A stretch of 64,000 nucleotides of DNA from Diphasiastrum complanatum. Taxonomy: Eukaryota; Streptophyta; Lycopodiopsida; Lycopodiales; Lycopodiaceae. The notes below the pieces were generated by a model, which was given only the letters and a program-made list of their open reading frames with translations, was not told the DNA's origin and searched no databases. The stretch is taken from NCBI GenBank assembly GCA_029204225.1, contig CM055111.1, positions 14,339,011 through 14,403,010 on the forward strand, read 5' to 3'. A program made the translations under genes and the position numbers. The first letter of the stretch is position 1, and each line of letters starts with the position of its first letter. Positions 41,341 through 52,411 of this stretch are shown piece after piece.

Positions 41341-41343
<3 letters not shown>

Positions 41344-41419
<76 letters not shown>
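41344..41419 (+). repeat. (GA)n microsatellite, about 38 units
   Basis: Pure GA dinucleotide run ending copy 1. The Arg-Glu and Leu-Ser repeat frames across it are artefacts. Confidence 0.97.
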
Positions 41420-41422
<3 letters not shown>

Positions 41423-41609
41423 ACATGTTGGAGGATGGCACTTGGGGCTTACAGGGCAAAATGTCCTCTCCCCAGCGCCTTCCATAATACGTATGATGCA
41501 TTTATTGATTAACTTTATTTTTAGCAAGTGTGACTATGCCTGAAGTGTCCTTGCAAATACAAAGGACTTTCTTGAGAGATGATGGTTCTTGCAAATTATA
41601 CAAAGGACT
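41420..41609. other. Spacer between tandem gene copies
   Basis: It contains a small near-repeat of cttgcaaatacaaaggactttcttgagagatg with cttgcaaattatacaaagga. No gene. Confidence 0.5.
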
Positions 41610-41798
41610 CTTTTGAGAGATGCTGATCTGGCAAACTTGGTACTGAGAGTGTAGTAGCAAAATCCTCAAAACAAGCAATTCTAGCCTCTACGTGCTTTTG
41701 TGCTTTTGCATGCATGCATGCAATACATCCTTAATTTGCTTTTTGCCTTTGCTTTTGCTGCTCTTACTCACTCGTCCTCAGGAGTGCCATTGGGTGCT

Positions 41799-41807
41799 CT
41801 ATTTAAT
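41799..41807 (+). promoter_or_regulatory. TATA box, gene copy 2
   Basis: ctatttaat in the same context as at 39371. Confidence 0.6.
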
Positions 41808-42070
41808 TCGACTTCACCACTGCTGCCACTGCATATCTCGATTCTCGGCATAACACCATCATTCCACCACTATCTAATCAAGTACTACAATAACAAGATC
41901 GCATGATCACTTCATTGCCTGCTGCGTGCTCATGATCAGCAGCTACCTGTATCCTGATCTCCAGTGCTACAGCATCACATCCTAGCTCACACTTCAAAAC
42001 AGAAGCCTTGGACAGTATCAATTAGCGTTTGTCTCCTATCTTGTTGCAGGTCGGTCACAATACGATCGTG

Positions 42071-43370
42071 ATGGCTCCTTGCGCTGAAAATGATAGATGC
42101 TTCTGTAATTCCGCGAAGGCTCTCCTCTGATTCTTTAATAAGTAATTCATCAGCACATCCACTTTAGTCTATTTTTTTTTTGAAAAGTTCTGTTGTCACG
42201 ATTATTCATTGCTGGTAGAAACTGGTGTCGGCAGAGCTTTCCGCAAAATCTTTCATATAAATTCTGTTTTCACTAAACTGATCAAAATACTGAAAGTTGT
42301 GCAGCTTGATAAATATGTAAATATACAAGTAAATTGCAGTAAACTGCATTCGAATAAGTCTTGTAGTTCATGTCACTGTATTTCTGTTGAAGATTTTAGG
42401 TTAGAAAGCAAAATAGCATTCGCAACTTCTACTATATTTGATCTTATCTTGAATCCGAGATCACCTTAGTCATGATCGCATCTGACAACTAGTTTACGTT
42501 GGAACCTCTGTTGATTTGAGTCCTTGGCCTTGTCAATGCCATCAAGTTCTAAGAATCTCGATATTGTTGTCACTTACGTCTTTAAGAGTACTTACAGAAT
42601 TAAAGTTTGTGCTGTCCGATGTATTTCCATGGACGAAGCATGACACTTTGTTTTTATGTGGTACAGAAGCTGTCACAAAGGAGGCGTACACGAGGCAATT
42701 TGATTATTTATCAATCCGAAGACACGCCAATTTACTATAAAAAATATCGGTCACCTAGTGCTGAGTTACTGGCCATTTATACTAGGTTGGAGTAAAAGAT
42801 TAATATCTCTTTGAATAACGAGCGTGTTGTGTCTTGGATGGCTGAGTTTATTAAGCAAAACGAGGTCGTGGACAGTAAGGACGTCGTTGCTCATGTTCAA
42901 TCTTATACACTCCATCTTGGAGCTACGAGTCACTTGAAAGTTCATAGCGAGGTTTCTGATTCCTCGTCATGCATGAAGGAACATCCTGACACTGCAAACG
43001 GGCTGAAAAAAGAGAAAGAATGCTTGCATGGAGCTGGAGAGTGGAAATGCAAGTGCTCTCCCAAGGCTTGCTATCGAGCCGGAGAAAAAGTAGACATGAA
43101 TACCAGATATCCCGGAGCTCAATCATGGTTCTTCGATCTCCTTACACCCGCATTTCTTCAAGTTCTGAGGCTACATCATCTTATCTCTCAACGATCCAAA
43201 GCCAGCAGCTTGCTGATGCGAATCCGTTCTCGTTATTTGACTACCCATTTGGGCATATGAAAATCAACGTTAATGGCGAGAGTGTGCGGAATGCAGCAGC
43301 AGTGGGAGATCATGCGTTCTCACATATGGATCAACTTTTTGGGCCTGAGTCTCGCTCAATTTACAAATAG
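42071..43370 (+). CDS. Tandem gene copy 2, unknown function, C-terminal frameshift
   Basis: ATG 42071 (MAPCAENDRCFCNSAK) follows a conserved acceptor at 42049, so a 5'-untranslated intron is likely. Later conserved segments are NKSCSSCHCISVEDFRLESK (about 42353-42412), then QRRRTRGNLIIYQSED after acceptor-like tgtggtacag (42666). The last exon (from about 42811) reads WMAEFIKQNEVVDSKDVVAH. At about 43131-43136 a 5-bp insertion (relative to copy 1) shifts the frame. The conserved C-terminus, ending FGPESRSIYK at 43370, is therefore out of register and the protein would instead end at 43260. Function unknown. Copy 2 keeps the start but damages the end, the reverse of copy 1. Confidence 0.42.
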
Positions 43371-43772
43371 TCAGACCATCTAAGAAGAAATAGAGCACCT
43401 ATATTGTTGGACTAATTGTGTGGTATTTTTATTTGTTAGGAATTATCTAACAATATTGCTATTAACATTCCTAATAAATCATCTAACGTTGCAGCAACTT
43501 TTTTCAGATTCCCACATTATTATACATTTCAATGTAGTTGCAATGCCAGGATGCAATGCATTCACAAACAATAGCATAGATAATTAATGCTAATTCACGG
43601 TACAAAGCAGACTATGACTCCTTTCACGCAGTATCTATTTATACTCCTGGCTTCTGTCTACATATCCTATTACAGGTTTTTGTTTAAGGCCAAATGTTAA
43701 AAGGCCAATTTCAAAACAAAGAGACTACGTGCATCCATATTCGGATTTGATGTGTAGTTAGGTATATGAATG

Positions 43773-43773
<1 letters not shown>

Positions 43774-43838
<65 letters not shown>
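43774..43838 (+). repeat. (GA)n microsatellite, about 32 units
   Basis: Pure GA run ending copy 2, equivalent to 41344-41419. Confidence 0.97.
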
Positions 43839-43839
<1 letters not shown>

Positions 43840-44699
43840 CTTACTCCAGCCACATGTTGGAGGCCAAAGAGCATATCATGTGGATATTGTCTTGCCTATG
43901 GAGGTAGACTAATGATTGCGCTGGAGGTACTAGTTTTAAAAAGGCCTGCTTGTGGAGGGTAGCCTGCCTCAAGAGTCAACCTCCATTGTAATTTTCAGGC
44001 ATATTTCAGACCACATGCTTAACTTCCCCTAGGCAACCTCCATTGTGATTTTCAGGCATATTTCACTTCCCTAGGCAACCTCCATTGTGATTTTCAGGCA
44101 TATTTCACTTCCATTGTAATTTTCAGGCATATTTCAGACCATATGCTTAAGTTCCGGCAATTTCCTGCCACTTTTGCTTCTAGCCAAGTTTTGGCAACCA
44201 TGTCCAGCCAACTTCCAGCCCATTTCCGGCCAACTACCCACTTCCGGCCAATGTACAAGCACCTTTCCAGCTCCCTTCTAGCCAACTTCGACGACCTCCA
44301 ACTTTTGGCCGACGGAACTTTTGGCCTACCCCCCACATGTGGCACGTCGACCCTACGTGGAGGCTGACTTCCCAGAGGCTGCCTCTAGAGGCACCCTTCA
44401 ACATGTGGCTAAGCTAAGAGCACCCACATTGTGGAGATAGGAGGATATGGAGGTAGGCCATAACCTCCAGAGGTAAGAGGTAAAAAAGTCAACCTTTGGA
44501 GGGTGCCTCCTACCTCCCTCAGATTCTTTGCTTTAGACCATTCCAATTTGCTCCCTTCACAACATGTTGGAAGTACATTGTGTCGGAGGTTTGTGCTACC
44601 TCCTGTGTTGCGTGGCTTGACCAACAGTTGTTTCTCGAGATTTGGTTTTTGATGAAACTCCCGTATCACCAAAAATAGTGGGAGAATTAGAGACATGCA
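43839..44699. other. Repeat-rich non-coding region
   Basis: It contains four partial repeats of cctccattgtaattttcagg (43978-44150) and many cttccggcca/ttccagccaa words (44150-44300). The words ccacatgttggagg and caacatgtggc recur at 43848, 44399, 45984 and 46266, suggesting a dispersed repeat whose copies also flank the copia relic at 44700-45930. Confidence 0.55.
43978..44150 (+). repeat. Four-copy degenerate tandem repeat
   Basis: Units cctccattgtRattttcagg followed by catatttca at about 43980, 44036, 44082 and 44111, with variable spacers. Confidence 0.75.
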
Positions 44700-45930
44700 A
44701 CTCTAATTTTGATGAAGTATTGTGGGACAAGATCTTATTGATACAATAGATGAATCTATTGTTCCACACCAACCTCCTATTGAGGTACAACTGCAACCTA
44801 CCGTTGAACCGATTCATGAGCATTTTGATTCTGTTAATGTTCAATATGAGGGTTCACAACCTGAAAGTTCTACTTCTTCTCCTCCTCTTTGAAGGACTGA
44901 AAGGATAAGAAAACCATCTTTGAAAGTTTTAGAATCTCTAGAAGCTAGTTGGAAATCCTATTTTGCTTTAAGTGCTATATTCAAAAATGAACCTCAAAAC
45001 ATTGATGAAGCACTTTCAGTCCACAACAAATGAATGGAGAAAAGCTTAAATGAAGAATGCTCATCGCTCATGAAAAACAACACTTGGATTCTCTTCCTCT
45101 CGAAAGAAAAGCAGTTGGATGTAAGTGGATTTTCAAGAGAAAATTCAATTCCGATGGTACACTTAATCGTTATAAGGCACGATTAGTCGCCAAAGGATAT
45201 TCTCAAGTAGAAGGTATCTACTATGATGATACTTTCTCTCCAGTTGTGAGAATGACATCCATAAGAGTTCTTTTAGTTGTGGCTACATCAAAAGATGTGC
45301 TTATTCATCAAATGGATGTTAAAACCGCTTTTCTAAATGGAAATTTAGAAGAAGAAATTCATATGCATCTACCTAAAGGACTGTTAAGTCTGGTGAAGGA
45401 AATATTGTTTGCAAACTCAAAAGAACTATCTATGGGTTAAAACAATTATCACGAGCTTGGTATCAACGAATTGATACATTTCTTAAATTTGAAGGTTTTA
45501 AACAAGGAACATCTGATTCGAACATTTATATCCTTACAAAGAATGATTCAATTGTTCTAATAGCATTATATGTTGATGATGCTATATTTGTAAGCAATGA
45601 TTCTGCATTGCTAAGTCATTACAAATCTAGACTTTCTTCTGAATTTGAAATGCTTGACTATGGTGAACTACACTATTTTCTTGGTATTCAAGTCACAAGA
45701 AATCGAAAGCTAAAAACTATTCATCTCAGTCAACAAAAACACATTGAAGATATGTCATCTATTAAATTTAACATGAAAGAACGTAAATATATTGGTACAC
45801 CGATGGAAATAAATCTAAAACTATCTAAAGATATGTGTCCAAGTACCAAAGAAGAAGAAGAATACATGAAGTCTATCCCTTATCAAACTGTTGTTGGAAA
45901 GCTAATGTATGCTGTAATATCAACAAGATC
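44700..45930 (+). pseudogene. Ty1/copia RT remnant (plus strand), 3'-truncated
   Basis: A degraded linker (around 44750-44900) leads into RT: KAVGCKWIFKRKFNSDGTLN, ARLVAKGYSQVEGIYYDDTF and HQMDVKTAFLNGNLEEEIHM in frame 45057-45440. After a frameshift come RTIYGLKQLSRAWYQRI, LYVDDAIFVSND (catalytic box near 45570) and LDYGELHYFLGIQVTRN. It stops abruptly after LMYAVISTRS at 45929, where unrelated repeat DNA begins, so the RNase H and LTR are missing. RT motifs are well preserved, with only one or two shifts. No LTRs were found on either side. Confidence 0.85.
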
Positions 45931-47602
45931 CTGGCCCCCTCATTTAAGGAGGCTGCCATCGAAGGCCACCACTGGTGGCAGCCTCCAACATGTGGCCTGA
46001 TTAAGAGAGGGTTCAGATGTTGGACGTTGCCACCAGAGGCAGTCTCTCGTGGAGCCTTGGGTGTTGGAGATAGCACCTACCTCCAATATCTCAGGAGGGA
46101 GGAAATTGGAGGGGTGGGGGCAAGGAATCTGGGAAGTAGGTTTTAGGAGGCCAAAGGCATCTTGCCTCTGGAGGTTGATTTTTTCAATCTCCTCCTACCT
46201 CTGGATGTTATGGGATACCTTTGGAACCAGGAGCGAATCTAGGGCAAATTTATCCTACTACCTCCACCATGTGGCCATGCGTAGAGAGAACACTAAACCT
46301 CATGGTTCCTTTATGTATTGGAGAATGGTTCTTTTTAGTGATCTTTGCACTCAATAAAATGGTCATAAAATGATGTCAAGGGCACTCTTTAAGTATGGAA
46401 AATGGTATTTCTACTGATCTTTGCACTCAATAAAATGGCCATAAAATCATGGTGTGGCCGTTACGGTAAAGAGCTTTGTATTGACCTTTACACCCAATTC
46501 AATGGCCATTCATCAATCATGGCTTGATCTAATTGAACACCCATTGAATTGGGATGGGCATAAGGGTCACTAAAAGTGTCTCTACCAAGCATAAATGATG
46601 GCAAGGAATACCTTACTTTATGGTTAATTTATTTACAAGTCTCACTTATGCATTTTTATGAGCACCATGACTTTATGAAAAAAATTTCATGGATTTTAGA
46701 TCCAATAATATGCAGCCAGAAAAATAGATGAGGTCACTATTGGATTTCATATTATGCAAAATTATAGGTGAGGCCACTATCAAATTTTAAAATATGCAAA
46801 AAAGAAATAGATGAGGTCACTTTCAAAGTTTATAATGTGAGGTATAGGCAAATTTGCATTCATGGACTCCGACAAATGCAATCTCAATAGACAATTTTCT
46901 GAGGAAGGGCAACTTTTGTAAGATTTAATTTTGTCCAAGAACATGGAAGAATTTTCTAAGCAAATCTTTTAATAGAAAGGGCAACAACTTGTTAGATACA
47001 AGTTTGCATGAAGAGTCACGTCTTTATAAGAGACATTCACTAATGTCATGTCTCTCTATACAATGTCACAAAATGGATGGTATAACATAAGACCTATGCA
47101 ACATTGTGATTGTGACTTGAAGTTGCTTAATGTGCCCTGAGCTTATACGGTGATTTAACCCTAATATATCAACAAGAAAATTATTGTATTGCTTTCATGT
47201 ATTAGGGGGTATTAGAACCCAAAATGGGCCCTTTTTGATATGTTTTTTTTTTTTTGACATTGCACGCTTTCAACATTTAAGTGGTCCAATAAAGTACATC
47301 CACCTGTGACAAACTGTAACAGTCCTTGACAGACTGAAATTTTTTTGTCTTTTTTGGCCAAAATCTGGGGATTTTTCAAAAATTCCACCGATCAAAAAAT
47401 ATCAATGTGAGTGGACGATGGTTGATGCCCAAATATGTTTTTGCTTGCCACATTTGTAAAAATTGTAGTTAACTAACCACTATGGTTTGGGACCTTCTTG
47501 TCATTCTCGAATATATACTTCTCATTTTTCTCATTCTCTTTAAGCTTAGTTTTCATAGACCTATAATGGCGACACATAATCAGACACCAAGAGGAACCAT
47601 TG
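45931..47602. other. Unassigned region with short dispersed repeats
   Basis: 45931-46280 holds inverted or direct copies of the caacatgtggc family. 46320-46520 repeats tgatctttgcactcaataaaatgg twice plus a diverged third copy. Similar words recur at 58540-58640. 46680-46830 repeats atagatgaggtcactat-like units three times. 47230-47270 has a T run. No gene. Confidence 0.5.
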
Positions 47603-48353
47603 ATGCTATCAACATTTGAAACAAAAAAATACAAAAGGTCAATGGGTATCCATAATATATCTAAAGTATTAATGCATTTTGATGCATCCATTTTCAAAAG
47701 GCATGTTCCGAAAAAGAAGATGACATATAGAAGCCCTTGGAAAGGAACGATAATGGATTTTAAAATGTTAGCTATTGGTCATTCTATCAAGGAAGTTTTA
47801 GTTCATCACATTTATCTTCACAAAGAACTCAACATTCAGGATTTGAATCTGAATGATAGAAAAAAATTCAATTGTAAGTATGTGATTTATGTACATATTT
47901 AAATTATTATTTTTTTATCTTAGCATAAACCATTTTTTTTTGTCAATTTTGTAGATTTGTATCCATCAAACTTTGTTGAATGGCAATCAGTTCAATCTCT
48001 TGCAGAAATAATAGATGCAATACATTATGATATCAGTTTATTTCAATATGAAAGACATTCTCCAAAATCTCTTTTGGAGTCCAAAATTTTTCTTTTTAAT
48101 TTCCATCTATATTCTTAATAAAAATGGTTTGGTGGGTAGATTAGAGCCATACTCTCTACCAAAATTTTCAAGCGAGGAATGAATTTCTCAAAATGTAACA
48201 ATTTTAGAAAGTTTTAAATTGAGACCATACATGAATATTCATAGTATATTAAAATGTAGCATTGGTCTATAGAATAATAGATTGAATTGGTATATACCTT
48301 TTAGTAATTTTGTTGATAGAAAAAGAAATGTTCATTTTAATATTGTATTATAG
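47603..48353 (+). pseudogene. Spliced gene fragment of unknown family, broken by stops and a frameshift
   Basis: Exon A (ATG 47603 to 47873) ends at a strong donor (AATT|GTAAGT). An 81-bp intron (47874-47954, ending tttttgtag-like tttgtag) follows, and splicing keeps the frame. Exon A reads MTYRSPWKGTIMDFKMLAIG ... NIQDLNLNDRKKFN. Exon B continues LYPSNFVEWQSVQSLAEIID and HYDISLFQYERHSPKSLLES to TAA 48116-48118. In a neighbouring frame the text runs on with the same flavour (ILNKNGLVGRLEPYSLPKFS, LRPYMNIHSILKC) to about 48353, with TGA and TAG stops. A once longer protein has lost a base and gained stops. I cannot name the family. Confidence 0.5.
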
Positions 48354-48399
48354 AAGATGAATAAAATGCAAAAATGAGTGGAAGCAACTAGATCAAGAT

Positions 48400-49520
48400 T
48401 TTGCAGGAAACCATCAAGAGCAACTTCAAATAACAGTGAAGAAAAATGACAACATTTCTCTGGGTCGATTTTTTGATGATGCTTTGAATTGCATGAAGGA
48501 TTTGAGAGTATCGAATTTGTTCTTCAATAAATATGTTGCAGTCCTCCGAAAGAAGTCATCAATAGTCAACAGATAGACAGCTCCCCTTGTGGAAACCACA
48601 AATGTCGATGCCACAACATATCATTTGAATCAGAAGTTGTTGTATACTAAGTTTGACAAATAGAAAAATTGTAGTGGCTAAGTTTGTAGAGATTGCCACT
48701 TCTTCTCCCGAAAGCTAGAGCTTTCCGGGACTTGTCAAAAATGGTGCAACCTTGTGTGTCAAATTCGACCTTTCGACCAAAACTGTGATTCTACTAATTG
48801 AGAGCAGATTTTTGGTCAGGTTCGGAATATGTAAAACATTGGACAACAACCTAACATCAGCTTTCTGGAATTCGACCTTGGTTGTTCCTTCATCTTCAAT
48901 GGAGTGAGATGAGTTGTCTCCAAGTTGCACAACTCTAGAATGAGTGAAGGGCTTGTAGCTTTGGAACCAGTCTCGATGGTGAGTCGTGTTGTGTTGCTCC
49001 GGGGTCCAAGTACCAGGAATCGATATCCTGTAGAATTTTGACCTCGATCAAGAAGGCATCTTCATCTTCCTCTTCGTGTTGGATCGAGTAACTGGTTGAG
49101 GCAGCATTTGCTTGTTGTTGGGACTATATCTTCTTTTCATTGTTGTACTTGAGTGCTTTGCAATCCTTGATGAGATGGCCAGTCCTCTTACAATATTTGT
49201 AGAATAGGTTCTGCTTTGGCTGGAATGATGAAGAAGAATTTGAATTGACCTTGAGCCAGAATTCGACCTTGAGTTAAAATTCGACCCAGAGTCAAAATTT
49301 GACCCAGACTGCAAGTTGTTTCAGTCAGGAGAATCTGACTTTGGAGATCTCTTGGATCTAAACTTCAAATTTTTGGCTGTGTATAGAGCCTGAGAATCCA
49401 ATCCTGAGCATGGGGAGGTTGCATTCCTTCTGATCTCCTCTTGTAACAACATAGAAATGACTCTTGATAGCCATGACCATGTTTCATTGGCTTTAGGGAG
49501 ACTCAATAAAAGAGTCATTA
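48400..49520 (-). pseudogene. Element E pol/gag remnant: integrase start, pre-integrase, protease, zinc knuckle
   Basis: Minus-strand pieces in order from high to low coordinate: gag end with LLSLPKANETWSWLSRVISM and LLQEEIRRN (49321-49518); zinc knuckle YCKRTGHLIKDC near 49150-49200 in a shifted frame; a protease-like DPGATQH near 49000; pre-integrase LHIPNLTKNLLSISRI (48715-48930); and the integrase start VYLLTIDDFFRRTATYLLKN (48426-48614). It then ends at the spliced pseudogene. Many frameshifts. The RT part is gone. Confidence 0.72.
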
Positions 49521-50002
49521 CTGCATCTGAATCTTCAATGTTCGATCTTGTTGCAGTTATTTGCTCTCTTGAATTGCTCTGGAAGGACTTTGTTTTTTTT
49601 TGTCTTCAGGAGACTAAAAAGGAAAAAGCTAATCTTGTGCAATCTTGATATTGTCCATACTAATAATTGGCATCCACCATTCTTTGACATAATGACTTTT
49701 GGCCCTTGACTCCCATTGTTATGATATCATTAATGACCTGAGATTTTTGTTCATAGTTTGACAAATATATGGTTGTGATTAACATAAAAAGGGTATAAAT
49801 ATAAGTTCTTACTTGTCTTTTTGATTTCATAACTTATTGCTCATAACTTTTCTACATTTTCACCTTTGCTCCCAATTCATGTCATATATCAAATCAATGT
49901 GCGCCTTTTGCTCGTCGACTGATATCGTCCCTACATTTGGGCTCATTGAAACAATATTAGTCGGGTTTCAATGAGGCCCACTTGCATTCATCTGATATCT
50001 CT
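49521..50002. other. Junction inside element E, unassigned
   Basis: The gag of E (52257-51816) should continue directly at about 49520. The intervening ~2.3 kb (49521-51815) is therefore later or rearranged DNA. No recognisable features in this part. Confidence 0.4.
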
Positions 50003-50572
50003 ATGGCCAATTCTTCAAAGGCTGCTAAGGATAATCTCAAGGAGTTTATAAAATCAAATGACATTCTGTTAGACAAGTTAGAGTATTTTTCTTCTCTTTT
50101 GTTTGTCCCTTTTGATATCGATAAGCTAGTTCATGAGAATCGTTTTCAACTACTTGTTCAACTTGATAAATTTGGTCATATAATTGTTACACCTATTAGA
50201 GATATGGACGATTATAGTTCTATTCATTTTAGTGACCTTGTACATTCTCAACCATCTTCTAAGCAAAAACATGACAAAGAATTCTCCAAATTACATGAGT
50301 CTTTTACAAGAAATATATATTGTGATCTCCACAAGAGAAAAAGTCACCTTTCTATCAAAGGAATGGCATTTGTTTTATATATCTCTATTGAGAAACTAGA
50401 AGATGAGTTTGATGTTTCATCTTTTGTTGTCTTAATTGACACTTCTTCATCTATTTCAATCTATGTAAATGTAGATGAAACATATATTGATATAGGTGTT
50501 GAAGCTGAAGCAACTATGGCTTCAAAGGTCATTAGCACATTTTTCTTGGTTCTAAACTTGGTTTACACTTAA
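50003..50572 (+). CDS. Hypothetical 189-aa open frame within disrupted element E
   Basis: ATG 50003 (MANSSKAAKDNLKEFIKSND) to TAA 50570-50572. Predicted mostly helical and acidic; segments include LVHENRFQLLVQLDKFGHII, LHESFTRNIYCDLHKRKSHL and VNVDETYIDIGVEAEATMAS. No zinc finger, membrane span or catalytic motif is visible. It lies in the 2.3-kb segment that separates the two halves of E gag and could belong to an element inserted there. Chance is possible, but 189 codons in A+T-rich DNA is long. Unknown function. Confidence 0.35.
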   Translation: MANSSKAAKDNLKEFIKSNDILLDKLEYFSSLLFVPFDIDKLVHENRFQLLVQLDKFGHIIVTPIRDMDDYSSIHFSDLVHSQPSSKQKHDKEFSKLHESFTRNIYCDLHKRKSHLSIKGMAFVLYISIEKLEDEFDVSSFVVLIDTSSSISIYVNVDETYIDIGVEAEATMASKVISTFFLVLNLVYT

Positions 50573-50979
50573 TCTTTGATAACAGGCCATATTGGACTCC
50601 GTACCACACATGTGTGGGTTCGGAATTCAATGTTTGATCAATGCTTTTTATTGCTCTTGATTGTGGGATCCAATATTGCTTTTCTAGATCAAGATCTGGT
50701 GACTTCTTTTGCAATAGCTAGGTATATCAATCAATCAATCAGTCTTGGAGCCTTATGTAGGTTCATTTATGGTCCTTAGTATTGTACTTTCAAAAATTAT
50801 GAGTAGAATCATTGTCTAATAGAATACTAACTTCTTGGTCCTTAACTATGTCTTCTAAATGAATTAAATCATTAGGCAAGAAAGAAGCAATACTAAAAGA
50901 ACATTCACACTCAATTACACATGTTAATTTCCAAAGTTTTACTTTTACAACTAGGGATTTCAATCATCTGTGTAGCAAG
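50573..50979. other. Unassigned region
   Basis: No recognisable gene on either strand. Confidence 0.5.
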
Positions 50980-51540
50980 TTTTTTCCTTTCAGACAAAAC
51001 TTCATCATATGTCCCGATTTGTTGCAAATGAAACACCCTTTTTAGCCTTGATCTGGGACATAGAATTTTTCATCTTTTTTTTCTTTGGCGGTTCAGATGC
51101 CATTTGTTCTAATTCACCTAAGTACTTTGGAGCTCAGTCTGGATCTCGCTTCGTTTCTTTCTTGGCTTTCGAGGTAGATGGAATTTGTTGAAATTGTTTC
51201 GTGTGGATGCCACTACTATGGAATCATATTCTTTCTCTATCCGACAATCATCCTCATGGTTTTGAAGCAAATTTCTTCTACATTCATTCTGATAATTGGT
51301 AGGCAACCCTAGGACAAACTGCTATAGTGCCAATTTTGGATCGAATTGTTAAAGTCAATTCTAGAAATTCATGAATTTCTGGATACAAGAATCTAAAGTT
51401 TTATTTCCTATCTTCAAGTTCATGAATTTTTGGTAATAGTCAATGTCATCCACAATGACAAAAGCTTTTCTCAAATAGTGGGTTTGACGGTCACGTCATG
51501 CCATCATGATGATGCCTTGTCGCAAAGAAATATGTTAGCC
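50980..51540 (-). pseudogene. Second copia-type gag C-terminal relic with zinc knuckle
   Basis: On the minus strand around 51005-51055, a CX2CX4HX4C knuckle is seen (CFICNKSGHMMKFC). It is preceded by a basic stretch, with decayed gag at 51100-51540 (RKPRKKRSEIQ). It differs from the knuckle of element E at 49150, so two different gag genes are intermixed here. No intact frame. Confidence 0.55.
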
Positions 51541-51815
51541 CAAAATAGGAATTTATTGTGGCATGTGTTTTGTAAGCCCACAAGTAAATTCAAATAAAGG
51601 TTTAGGAAAATCTTATACTTAGACCTTTTACTATTTAAGTTTAATTATTACAAACAATCATCTGTAATGGTTCAACTTAGAAAGTCTAAGTTTAAGATTT
51701 AATTCGTAAGTTTAAAGTTAATTTCTAAGTTCAAGTTTAATTCTAAGTTTATTGTAAGTGCACTTTATTTGTTTAGGGAAGGCACTTCACAAGTTAATTA
51801 GCATTAAGCTTAGAC
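51541..51815. other. Unassigned A+T-rich spacer
   Basis: It includes several taagtttaa-like words at 51640-51760. No gene. Confidence 0.5.
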
Positions 51816-52257
51816 TTAGTCCCATAAGCATGTTAGAGCATAAGCCCACCACTCTTGCCATATTTGCCTTAGCAGGTTCTTGAATTGATTGATGTGATTC
51901 TGCAGGGAATCACCATTCGTCATCTTGAGGGAGTAAAATTTCTTCCTGAGATGTAGCTTGTAAGCTATTTCTCGCACTTCATATAGTGTGCTCAAGATGT
52001 CCCATACTTTTATCGATGTCTGGGCCTCATATACATGGCCGATAATGTTGAGGATGATTAGCGCAAAAGCCTTTCCATCCTTCAGCTTCCATCTAGCGAT
52101 TGTTGCGTCGTCTGCTTCGGGTTTTCCTTCTGCACTTGTAACAACGTCATACAATTCTTTAGCCATTAGTACAGTTTTTCATCTTAAATTTTCACAGATG
52201 GTAATTGGCTCCATCAAGCTTGTCCATGATGGGACTGGCTTTCCCTTGGAAATCCAT
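51816..52257 (-). pseudogene. Element E gag N-terminal part
   Basis: Starts at minus ATG 52257 (MDFQGKASPIMDKLDGANYH). It hits a TGA where copia Gag has Trp, then continues as MAKELYDVVTSAEGKPEADD, ARWKLKDGKAFALIILNIIG, and LRKKFYSLKMTNGDSLQNHI to NQFKNLLRQ. This is the UBN2-type copia Gag capsid. The 3' half resumes at 49520 after intervening DNA. Confidence 0.8.
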
Positions 52258-52399
52258 GTGGAAGATTAGTCTAAGTGATAGGAAAAACTATCAGTGACTT
52301 AAGTATGAAAATATGGCACTGAGTTACAGAACAAGAAGACAATTACTCTATCGGCTAGTAGAGTCTTGTACTGTGGAAGCTTATCAGGCTACGAAAATA

Positions 52400-52411
52400 G
52401 CTCTGATACCA
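52400..52411 (-). promoter_or_regulatory. Element E primer binding site
   Basis: Minus-strand TGGTATCAGAGC directly inside the 5' LTR; exact initiator-Met tRNA match. Confidence 0.9.

Larger units (their letters stand above)
39157..41343 (+). repeat. Tandem duplication, copy 1
   Basis: It aligns from promoter to 3' untranslated region with 41610-43773 (offset about 2.43-2.45 kb), with scattered substitutions and small indels. Both units start near gagagatg...ggcaaacttg and end in a GA microsatellite. Confidence 0.9.
41610..43773 (+). repeat. Tandem duplication, copy 2
   Basis: Counterpart of 39157-41343. Confidence 0.9.

Noticed and set aside
41324-41543. Arg-Glu and Ser-Leu repeat proteins (also at 43774-43962)
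   Set aside because: Translation of a GA microsatellite.
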